Source: a virus
IMG/VR virus record: IMGVR_UViG_3300042988_002344
Span: 1 to 20,400 of that record
DNA length: 20,400 nt
Reading direction: 5' to 3' (one strand)
Shown here in pieces: positions 8,960 through 14,888 of the stretch. Below the pieces are notes generated by a model. That model did not search any database. It was not told the origin of the DNA and saw only the letters and a list, made by a program, of their open reading frames with translations. A program made the translations under genes and the position numbers. The number at the start of each line of letters is the position of its first letter. Position 1 is the stretch's first letter.

Positions 8960-9023
8960 TTTGTTCTCCTTAAAATCACAATGGGTTATTTTATTAATTT
9001 TAATAAATTCACAATAAGTTATT
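8960..9023 (-). promoter_or_regulatory. AT-rich intergenic repeat cluster, possible internal promoter/operator
   Basis: Two 19-bp direct repeats (plus-strand 8972-8990 and 9005-9023) match at 16 of 19 positions and start 33 bp apart, about three helical turns. Each contains ATTGTGA on the minus strand. Between them, at 8990-9007, lies an inverted repeat with 8-bp arms, TTTATTAA and TTAATAAA, and a 2-bp centre. A minus-strand TTGTGA followed after 15 bp by TAAAAT could act as a weak sigma-70 promoter for the 73-aa and tail-tube genes. This is pattern reading only. Confidence 0.4.
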
Positions 9024-9446
9024 CTAAACTTCCTGTGTAACGTTCGGCATTTCAATCCTGTAGAAACTTAGCCACAGTATTCTACCATCAGCAACGTTTT
9101 TACTAAACTGTCTGTGTGGGGTTATGCCTGAATAAAGAGCTTCTTCAGGTAAGGGGATGTATCCTGAAACAGTTGTATGCACCTGCCGCCATACTAAAGA
9201 GAAATCTGTAACTTTGCAATTTAACTGCACGAAGAAAAACTGATACAAACTTTCCGCATAAGCGACCATAGGACTAACAGTTTCCCCAGAGCCAAGGATG
9301 TCATTAACTTCAACTGAATGATACCCAATAACAACAGTCGGTGGGTCGTTTATGTTTGATACTGAAGTTTCCGAACCATCTGAAAGGTGTGTAGCTATAC
9401 CAGTGTCTGTTTGGACTTTTGCTACTAAACCTGCTAAGTCATACAT
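9024..9446 (-). CDS. Tail completion / tail terminator protein (gpU-like position)
   Basis: The 140-aa protein begins MYDLAGLVAKVQTDTGIATH. It overlaps the end of the FII-like gene by 8 bp, suggesting translational coupling. Mixed alpha/beta pattern: an N-terminal helix, beta segments (PPTVVIGYHSVEV), a central aromatic region (YQFFFVQLNCKVTDF), and a C-terminal segment ending with beta sequence (RILWLSFYRIEMP). The slot between the FII-like and tube genes is that of the tail terminator, which caps the finished tube and presents it to the head connector. The length is close to lambda gpU (131 aa). No diagnostic motif was recognised, so the role comes mainly from gene order. Confidence 0.6.
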   Translation of the reverse strand: MYDLAGLVAKVQTDTGIATHLSDGSETSVSNINDPPTVVIGYHSVEVNDILGSGETVSPMVAYAESLYQFFFVQLNCKVTDFSLVWRQVHTTVSGYIPLPEEALYSGITPHRQFSKNVADGRILWLSFYRIEMPNVTQEV

Positions 9447-9768
9447 GAACTTTATCCCTGAAACTTAAAGTTATTTCTGAAACCCCTGAATTATCAGGGC
9501 GTTCTTTTAAAGCAATGAAGTTGTAAAGGTAAGTCCCATCAGTTACTGTAAATGCTGTACTATCAGCAATTGCAAGCCTATCCCACTCACTTGTCCTGCA
9601 AAGCATTGTGTATAGGGTTTCTACAGTGGGAATACCCCCGAAACCTGTAGAACCTCCATCAACAGTGTACAACTCAAAATTAAGAACTCCTTTTAAAACA
9701 CCTGAAGGGAATGTAATATTCTCCCCTAGTTTTAAAAACAAATCTTCTAATCCAGGTTCTGGCATCAT
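9439..9768 (-). CDS. Head-tail joining protein (gpFII-like)
   Basis: The 109-aa protein begins MMPEPGLEDLFLKLGENITF. The first of two adjacent ATGs overlaps the stop of the upstream Z-like gene. Only a distant GGAG is seen, so translation probably depends on coupling. The chain is mostly beta-strand: a short N-terminal helix, then FPSGVLKGVLNFELY, a CRTSEWDRLA turn, VTDGTYLYNFIAL, and a final EITLSFRD strand. This fits the small head-tail joining (FII-like) fold that attaches to the underside of the portal ring and binds the tail. Lambda gpFII is 117 aa. Order and size support the role; specific residues do not prove it. Confidence 0.6.
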   Translation of the reverse strand: MMPEPGLEDLFLKLGENITFPSGVLKGVLNFELYTVDGGSTGFGGIPTVETLYTMLCRTSEWDRLAIADSTAFTVTDGTYLYNFIALKERPDNSGVSEITLSFRDKVHV

Positions 9769-10397
9769 ATATTCAACAACTCCCGAAGGGTAAATTCTTC
9801 TATAACCTGCATTGGTTTGCTGGAGGAGAAATAATTCTCAAGCTCAGGGGATTTTAATAAATCCGTAAAACTAGGTGCATATAGCGCATGTATTGGCAGT
9901 CTTTCACTACCTAACCAAGTCTTAGCCTGATTTCTTTCAAAGATGAATCCAGCTTTTTTCTTTTGGAAAAATCCCTTATAAGGAATCCTTCCAGCACCGC
10001 TTCTGTAAGCTTCGTAACTAGCAGATTTCCCTCTTACAGGCTTCGGAGTGCTGTTTTTTCTAATTCTCACAAAAACAGCTTTAGAAGTTCTATTATTTAC
10101 AGTAACTTCTTCTAATTGAAAAGGATAATCTGATAGTGGCACTGCTCTATAGGTGTATTTAATGTCTAAGGTTAAAATCTTTTGAGTTTTGCCAGATTTT
10201 GTTCTACTTATTGCATTTATCCCTGCATAATCAATATGCTTTTTAGGAATTGCAAAATGTTTATGAACTTCCTTACGAATTTCCCTATCCAACTCATTTG
10301 CAGCTCTATTAAGAGTCCTGCTTAATGCTAGGCGTAAAGGCACCTGTAGAGCTTTAAAAGATGCTACCGATGTGTCTTTAAACCCAGCACTAAACAT
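9765..10397 (-). CDS. Minor tail protein Z-like (head-proximal tail protein)
   Basis: The start was placed at ATG 10397 (MFSAGFKDTS) because TAAGG lies about 9 bases upstream, overlapping the capsid stop; an in-frame ATG at 10430 lies inside the capsid gene. The product is 210 aa. The N-terminal half is basic and helical (LRLALSRTLNRAANELDREI), followed by KHFAIPKKHIDYAGINAI and a beta-rich middle, with a second basic region (RIRKNSTPKPVRGKSASYE). This pattern, an Arg/Lys-rich helix followed by a K/R...I.P......I, is characteristic of the phage minor tail protein Z family (lambda gpZ, 192 aa), needed for infectious tails. It is co-transcribed with the capsid gene 10 bp upstream. Confidence 0.75.
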   Translation of the reverse strand: MFSAGFKDTSVASFKALQVPLRLALSRTLNRAANELDREIRKEVHKHFAIPKKHIDYAGINAISRTKSGKTQKILTLDIKYTYRAVPLSDYPFQLEEVTVNNRTSKAVFVRIRKNSTPKPVRGKSASYEAYRSGAGRIPYKGFFQKKKAGFIFERNQAKTWLGSERLPIHALYAPSFTDLLKSPELENYFSSSKPMQVIEEFTLRELLNI

Positions 10398-10407
10398 GAT
10401 AAATACC

Positions 10408-11457
10408 TTAACTGCCTGTACGAGTAGCACCAGTTCTGATAGAAAAGGTACTGTTGATTTTTGTATGCACCAGCATAGGAGCTGATTGCAATGTTAAAAT
10501 CGGATTGCCAGGTTCTTCTTCTGCCCAGTTTTTGTAAAAATAAGGCATACCCATGTACTCAGCTGCAACGTCTTGAATAGCTGCAAAAGCTCTCCAACCA
10601 TAACCAGGGTCGGGAACGCCGACAACAGCATCTGTTGGTAAGTACAATGTATCATCGCCTGAGTCAGGGTCAGTGTAGTCCTGAGTGTAGGTAAAGATGG
10701 GGATTTGGGAATCTGAATAAGTGCCACGATAGGTAAGACCTGACATATCAGCTTGCTGAGCTTTCCAGATGAGACTAGAATTTTGACTCGCTAAAACGTC
10801 AGTGTAGACGATTTTGTCAAACTCAGGGTCTCTTTTAAAAGCTCTCCAAGCTGCGTTGCCAAAGTATAAAATACGAACAGGAACTTGGCAGGTGTTAAGA
10901 GCTTCTTCAACATCAGCATGAGGGCTAATTGAAGTGTTCGCATCAAGCCAAGTATCTGCCCCAGTTTTAACAATCGTATTTTCAGCTTTACGATTGAAAT
11001 TGACTAAAACGTCAATACCTTCGCCTTTCATACGGTAAGAACCTGTCAGGAACAATTGAGTAGCCATCAGTTCCAACCGACGAAATAAACGCTCACGTTG
11101 CTTTTCAGCAATGTCTACAACAGTAGCGCGATAACGTTCCGCCGCAGTCATAGGGGCAGCCATTTTTTCGCCAGGCATACGAGTGAACACATGGTCAGGT
11201 AGAATCAGGTCTCTGTCTCGAATATAACCTGGTTCATAAGAATCAACTACAAAACCTTTTTTCGGTCTTGCTTTGCTGTTAACGCGAGGAGACACGAAAA
11301 CTGAAATACGTTTGTCAGCTTCGATTCTGTCAAAATAGATTTTTCTTTCATTTGTAATCAGCTCTTTCCCAAAATTATCCAAGATAACATTCTGGAAAGG
11401 GACTATATCTGAAAGAACTTCAGAAATCTCTGAGTGAGTAAAAAACTCTGGTTTCAT
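10408..11457 (-). CDS. Major capsid protein (lambda gpE family)
   Basis: The 349-aa protein begins MKPEFFTHSEISEVLSDIVP. GAGG precedes the ATG by about 8 bases. Length (lambda gpE is 341 aa) and sequence fit the lambda E-type HK97-fold capsid family: an N-terminal helix, a segment rich in charged residues (DRIEADKRISVFVSPR), the RDLILPDHVFTRMPGEKM region, a long helix (EKQRERLFRRLELMATQLFLTGSY), and a C-terminal half with AWRAFKRDPEF and YLPTDAVVG. It forms the icosahedral shell around the scaffold and is later bound by the decoration protein. It sits between the decoration and Z-like genes. A long potential hairpin lies just before its ribosome binding site. Confidence 0.92.
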   Translation of the reverse strand: MKPEFFTHSEISEVLSDIVPFQNVILDNFGKELITNERKIYFDRIEADKRISVFVSPRVNSKARPKKGFVVDSYEPGYIRDRDLILPDHVFTRMPGEKMAAPMTAAERYRATVVDIAEKQRERLFRRLELMATQLFLTGSYRMKGEGIDVLVNFNRKAENTIVKTGADTWLDANTSISPHADVEEALNTCQVPVRILYFGNAAWRAFKRDPEFDKIVYTDVLASQNSSLIWKAQQADMSGLTYRGTYSDSQIPIFTYTQDYTDPDSGDDTLYLPTDAVVGVPDPGYGWRAFAAIQDVAAEYMGMPYFYKNWAEEEPGNPILTLQSAPMLVHTKINSTFSIRTGATRTGS

Positions 11458-11472
11458 AATAAATCCTCAAAA

Positions 11473-11519
11473 TAAAATACTACAGTTTGTAACGCTAAAA
11501 CACCACAAAGAGTATTTTA
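11473..11519 (-). other. Potential two-stem RNA hairpin between decoration and capsid genes
   Basis: On the minus strand, TAAAATACT (beginning at the decoration stop codon) pairs with AGTATTTTA, a perfect 9-bp outer stem. Inside it, TTTGT pairs with ACAAA, a 5-bp inner stem, separated by 1 and 4 unpaired bases. The 14-base terminal loop is not otherwise explained. No U-run follows, so an intrinsic terminator is unlikely. The hairpin ends about 7 bases before the capsid ribosome binding region, so RNA processing or stability is more likely (inference). Confidence 0.45.
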
Positions 11520-11909
11520 GAAACCTGGTTTGTCGAAATGCAGGATAATTTCCGTACCGTCAAAGATTGAATCTTTTTTCAAGTCCGTATCTGCATCGGT
11601 GAAAAAATCGAAATTAACAGCCGCTGCATTTATATCAGCTTCAACATACATCGGAACCCAGGAATCTTCAGTAGAAATAGGATTCCCAACAAGACCATCA
11701 AAACCAGAACCTGGCTCCAGTGGAACTGTTAAACCAATAACAGTATCCGCAATAGAGGTCGCAGGAATTGCTTTGAAATCTGCATCACGTTTTAACGGCG
11801 TAAGTGCTGGAATAACGACAGTAGTCGCTTTCAGCAAAATCGATTTTGTTTTTACATCTACCCCTCTCAAGACATCTTCAGGGGTATAAGTTGCAATAGG
11901 GTTGGTCAT
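11517..11909 (-). CDS. Head decoration / capsid-stabilising protein (lambda gpD-like)
   Basis: The 130-aa protein begins MTNPIATYTPEDVLRGVDVK, with GAGG about 9 bases before the ATG. The opening PEDVLRG...T...L is followed by a beta-rich body (VVIPALTPLKRDADFKAIP, VIGLTVPLEPG) and a conserved-looking ISTEDSWVPMYVEADINAAAV segment, matching the lambda head decoration protein D family (lambda gpD is 110 aa). Such proteins bind as trimers on the expanded capsid and let it withstand full-length DNA. It lies between the protease/scaffold and the major capsid genes, the lambda order C, Nu3, D, E. Confidence 0.85.
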   Translation of the reverse strand: MTNPIATYTPEDVLRGVDVKTKSILLKATTVVIPALTPLKRDADFKAIPATSIADTVIGLTVPLEPGSGFDGLVGNPISTEDSWVPMYVEADINAAAVNFDFFTDADTDLKKDSIFDGTEIILHFDKPGF

Positions 11910-11944
11910 AAAAACCTCGAAACAGTTAATATTAGAATGAAGTA

Positions 11945-11967
11945 GTGCTGGTTATAAAAAACCACAC
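11945..11967 (-). other. Potential RNA hairpin between protease/scaffold and decoration genes
   Basis: On the minus strand, GTGTGGTT can pair with AACCA-G-CAC, giving 8 base pairs with one bulged G around a 6-base AT loop. It lies within the 65-bp gap downstream of the protease/scaffold stop and upstream of the decoration gene. No U-tract follows, so it is not a clear intrinsic terminator. A processing or stability element is possible, but chance is not excluded. Confidence 0.3.
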
Positions 11968-11974
11968 CCCAGTT

Positions 11975-12391
11975 TTAAGCTTTCAATTTATTCGTAGCTT
12001 TTTGGTAAGCATCGCGTAAGGCACCTGCCTTATTACCAGAACCTTCAGTTTTTGGGTCAACGAAAGATTCATGCAGACCACCAGAAGCATCCAGACTTGG
12101 GCTAAAGCCTTTTGCCATCTGCTTCATCAAAAGTTTTGACTGTTCTGAAGAAAAACCAGCTTCCAAATGTTCTTTTAAAAATTCAGTAACATTCAAAGCC
12201 GCACCAATTCGTAAAGTGTCTGCGGTTTGGAATAAATCCAGCATTTCTACTTTAGCAGTTGCCACAGCTGATACAGCATCAACTTGAAGTTGATTTATTG
12301 TAGCTTCTAAAGCTGCTGTCTTTTCTTGCTCAGCTTTTAAAGCTGCGCTCATTGCTTCAAAGTCCATAAGACCTCCTGTTGTTGTTGACAT
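11975..12391 (-). CDS. Nested scaffold protein (Nu3-like) from internal starts in the protease gene
   Basis: The same frame as the protease holds two well-placed internal starts. ATG 12391 (MSTTTGGLMDFEAM, 138 aa) follows GGGGGAG by 5 bases. ATG 12367 (MDFEAMSAALKAEQ, 130 aa) follows AGGAGG by 4 bases. The product would be the helical, coiled-coil-like and charged C-terminus: LKAEQEKTAALEATINQLQV, then FLKEHLEAGFSSEQSKLLMKQ, and a Gly/Ser-rich, Lys-ending tail. In lambda the scaffold Nu3 is made by exactly this gene-in-gene arrangement within C and is destroyed during maturation. A protease with no separate scaffold gene before the decoration gene fits that model. Which ATG is used is not decided. 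Confidence 0.75.
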   Translation of the reverse strand: MSTTTGGLMDFEAMSAALKAEQEKTAALEATINQLQVDAVSAVATAKVEMLDLFQTADTLRIGAALNVTEFLKEHLEAGFSSEQSKLLMKQMAKGFSPSLDASGGLHESFVDPKTEGSGNKAGALRDAYQKATNKLKA

Positions 12392-13246
12392 GGTAACTCC
12401 CCCAGATTTTCTAGCAAACCCAATTGCTTCATCAATATTTATAGCAATTGCATCTATCAGACCAAGTTCCAGAGCTGTTGTTGCATAAACCTCAGAACCT
12501 TTTAAATCTAGGATAGTCTTCAAATTAATATTAGACCGCCCTAATAAAACATCATTATTAAACTCATTGTCCAAATAAGCAAGGCTTTCTGTAAATTTTT
12601 TAATCACCGTTTCATCTAAAGCAGTGTGACTATCACCTAAAGCTTTCTCAGCTTTACTTCGGAAAAAAGTGTACTTCTTTCCTGTTGCAGCGTCTTGAGC
12701 TGACAAATCGACATGAACCATAATTGCGCCAATACTCGCAACCATAGCTGTAGGGGAAGCGTAGAAGTACTGACAAGCAGCTCCAATAGCGTAACCTGCG
12801 CTTGTAGCAAGCCCATCAGTGAAAGCCCAAGTTGTAATACCCTGCTTTCCCAAAGCTCTAATCTCAGCGGTGAGGGCAAAAAGACCTTTAGCTTCTCCAC
12901 CTGGAGTGTCTAAGTAAAACCCAATTTCCTGCACCCCTTCTTGCACCAAACTGCGTATTTGCTTACTAATACTTTCATAAGAGGTCATGCCACTGGCAGC
13001 TGAGGCATTTTTACTAACCAAACTATCAAAAACATTAATAACTCCGATAGAAGTATCTCTAGGGTTTAGCGCAGTTCGCCCATCTTTCTGAGTTTTCCAG
13101 CTCATACTTGGAGTTTTATCTACAGCTTCCTTATCCCCAATCATAATAGGTATAGCGACTAAATCCAAAATTGTTTGTAGCTTATTATCCGCTATCAACA
13201 GCGGTTCACCTACGATTCTCGTCAGTAATCTACTTACTTTGTGCAT
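11975..13246 (-). CDS. S49-family capsid maturation protease (lambda gpC-like)
   Basis: The 423-aa product starts at ATG 13246 (MHKVSRLLTRI), with AAAGGTGG 6 bases upstream. A GTG at 13255 would add three residues but has no comparable site. The start overlaps the portal by 17 bp. Residues about 65-280 form a ClpP/crotonase-type S49 protease domain: YLDTPGG near 111-117, the nucleophile Ser149 in GLATSAGYAIG, a SIGAIMVHVD strand at 171-180, and a probable catalytic Lys201 in EKALGDS. This is the signal-peptide-peptidase A serine/lysine dyad. The C-terminal part from residue 286 is helical and charged and doubles as the scaffold. Family members degrade scaffold and process procapsid proteins during head maturation. 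Confidence 0.92.
   Translation of the reverse strand: MHKVSRLLTRIVGEPLLIADNKLQTILDLVAIPIMIGDKEAVDKTPSMSWKTQKDGRTALNPRDTSIGVINVFDSLVSKNASAASGMTSYESISKQIRSLVQEGVQEIGFYLDTPGGEAKGLFALTAEIRALGKQGITTWAFTDGLATSAGYAIGAACQYFYASPTAMVASIGAIMVHVDLSAQDAATGKKYTFFRSKAEKALGDSHTALDETVIKKFTESLAYLDNEFNNDVLLGRSNINLKTILDLKGSEVYATTALELGLIDAIAINIDEAIGFARKSGGVTMSTTTGGLMDFEAMSAALKAEQEKTAALEATINQLQVDAVSAVATAKVEMLDLFQTADTLRIGAALNVTEFLKEHLEAGFSSEQSKLLMKQMAKGFSPSLDASGGLHESFVDPKTEGSGNKAGALRDAYQKATNKLKA
12371..12377 (-). promoter_or_regulatory. Internal ribosome binding site AGGAGGT for nested scaffold
   Basis: On the minus strand AGGAGGT is a near-perfect anti-Shine-Dalgarno match inside the protease reading frame, followed by CTT and an in-frame ATG at 12367. 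The spacing is on the short side. A second site, GGGGGAG at 12397-12403, precedes ATG 12391. Two good sites in 40 bases of coding sequence are unlikely to be chance. Confidence 0.7.
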
Positions 13247-14621
13247 TCTTACCACCTTTACTATCTGAAATTGTTGTTTTTAAGATATTATGCTTAGGAT
13301 TACTTTCCAGCACAATTTCATACCCTTGTTCCAGCATCAACTGCTTCATGTGAGCTTCTACATCCTCAACACCGCGCTCACCCAGTTTTTCCTCAAGCGT
13401 AGCAAAACCTGCTCTAACCTCTAGCAGGTCAGCTTGAACATCCTTCAACGGGTCTACCCATTCCTCTTTAGGAAGTACGAATTTACATTTAGCATCTGCA
13501 AATGCTTGGGAAACGTAAACACTGCCAAGTTCTTTAAACCTTTCCGTCAGCGGTCTCATAGCTTGGGTTATGAATATCAACTGCTGTGTAGTAGCAACTT
13601 TTTTACGAACTTCTATAGTCCCTGCTCGAATGGAGCTGAAATTAACATTCGACAAATCACCTGTAATTTGCTCATAAGTTTGTTCCAAAGCTGCCGCACA
13701 TAAGCGAGTTTGATACTGCAACAAAACCGCCAGATTAGTCCCAATATCCTCAATCTTAGCAAATTCAAATCTTTCCCCGTGTCTGAGATAATGAATACCC
13801 CCAGGTTTAATTCTCTCCAACCTTGTACTATCCTCAGAGTCATCAGCACTTTGCCTACCATAAGGATTTTCTATATCTCCTATAAGCGGCTGTTGAAAAC
13901 CTGTTTCTGTATAAACTATCCAACCTACGCCAGTAGCAGCTTTTTGACGAACTAAAGTAGCATCTGCTAATTCATCCATTTCATACATCGGCAGTATCAC
14001 ACCTGATAGTAACGGTATGCCTCGCCATTGCCCAGGTCTAATTCTTTGAAAGATATGTAAAACATCTCTAGCTTCCAGAGGGACTATTGTATTCATCTCC
14101 CTAGCGATGTAATCATTTGGGTAATGTTTCCAGAAATTATACTTCAGCGGCTTTCCATTAGTATCAAAAGTTATTCCATACCGCATGTCTAACCCTTCAA
14201 ACTTTCTTATATCCAACTGTTCTGTTGCAAAAGTTTGTAGCATTAAAGGAACTTTTCTACCTGGAGAATCCATAAGTTTCATATAGGAAAAAATTTCCCC
14301 AGATTCAAAATACCCATTAGCCCATAAATGCTGGGTGCTTGTCATATCACCCCAGCCATCTATATTAGGAGCTGCCCAGAACTTATCCCATTCCTTCTGT
14401 ACAACTTTATTATTCCATTTAACCTTAATCCCATTACCAATCCAATGATTTCTTGCATTACTCTGAGCTGTAATTGCTAAAGCATTATTTCTGCACAAAT
14501 CATGACTTCTTCTGCGCAGCAGTTCTATCTCTCTCAGAGCAATTCTATCCGAACTACCGCTAAGCAACCCTTTTCTTTCCAGCCGATAACCTGTATCAGC
14601 TCCATCATAACCAATACTCAT
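13230..14621 (-). CDS. Portal protein (lambda gpB family)
   Basis: The 463-aa protein begins MSIGYDGADTGYRLER; its ATG overlaps the gpW-like stop (ATGA), indicating coupling. The sequence fits the lambda portal family: the N-terminal LRRRSHDLCRNNALAITA helix, which resembles the usual R-rRsR-lvRNn-a--a segment, then NHWIGNGIKVKW, WDKFWAAPNIDGWGDMT, GEIFSYMKLM, the VPLEARDVLHIFQRIRPGQWRGIP block (RPGQ-RG-P being hallmark), and NVNFSSIRAGTIEVR. The portal forms the dodecameric ring through which terminase pumps DNA and onto which connector proteins dock. Lambda gpB (533 aa) is longer, mainly at the C-terminus. Confidence 0.95.
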   Translation of the reverse strand: MSIGYDGADTGYRLERKGLLSGSSDRIALREIELLRRRSHDLCRNNALAITAQSNARNHWIGNGIKVKWNNKVVQKEWDKFWAAPNIDGWGDMTSTQHLWANGYFESGEIFSYMKLMDSPGRKVPLMLQTFATEQLDIRKFEGLDMRYGITFDTNGKPLKYNFWKHYPNDYIAREMNTIVPLEARDVLHIFQRIRPGQWRGIPLLSGVILPMYEMDELADATLVRQKAATGVGWIVYTETGFQQPLIGDIENPYGRQSADDSEDSTRLERIKPGGIHYLRHGERFEFAKIEDIGTNLAVLLQYQTRLCAAALEQTYEQITGDLSNVNFSSIRAGTIEVRKKVATTQQLIFITQAMRPLTERFKELGSVYVSQAFADAKCKFVLPKEEWVDPLKDVQADLLEVRAGFATLEEKLGERGVEDVEAHMKQLMLEQGYEIVLESNPKHNILKTTISDSKGGKNAQSK

Positions 14622-14884
14622 TTTTTACTCCAAGCAACTCTGTGGTGGGTTTTACGAAAAAGGTCTCCAGAAGCTTCAGGTTCTAAATCAATAAGCTCTC
14701 TCTTCAGACGATTTATTTCATCTATAAGCACCTGCTCATTTATTTCATTGTATCCGTACTCTCTTCTATTAACCCCAGTTCCTATAACATACTTCGTAGC
14801 AACTTCCCCTTTTAAATACTTCTTTAAGGTTAGTTGATACTCCAACAACTCTGCCTCAAGAGCTGCTTTATCTACTGTAGCCAT
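14618..14884 (-). CDS. Head-to-tail joining protein gpW-like
   Basis: The 88-aa protein begins MATVDKAALEAELLEYQLTL. It is helix, short beta hairpin, helix: helix around residues 5-25, a turn and strands (YVIGTGVNRREYGYNEI), then a second helix (VLIDEINRLKRELIDL) and a short basic tail. This matches the gpW family of small connector proteins (lambda gpW is 68 aa), which assemble beneath the portal after DNA packaging and provide the site for FII. It sits between large terminase and portal exactly as W sits between A and B in lambda, with a 4-bp gap before and an ATGA overlap after. Confidence 0.85.
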   Translation of the reverse strand: MATVDKAALEAELLEYQLTLKKYLKGEVATKYVIGTGVNRREYGYNEINEQVLIDEINRLKRELIDLEPEASGDLFRKTHHRVAWSKK

Positions 14885-14888
14885 GAAA

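Noticed and set aside
8738-9055. 105-aa version of the small tail-region protein starting at ATG 9055
   Set aside because: The extension overlaps the end of the U-like gene and crosses the repeat cluster, while ATG 8959 has a strong Shine-Dalgarno site.
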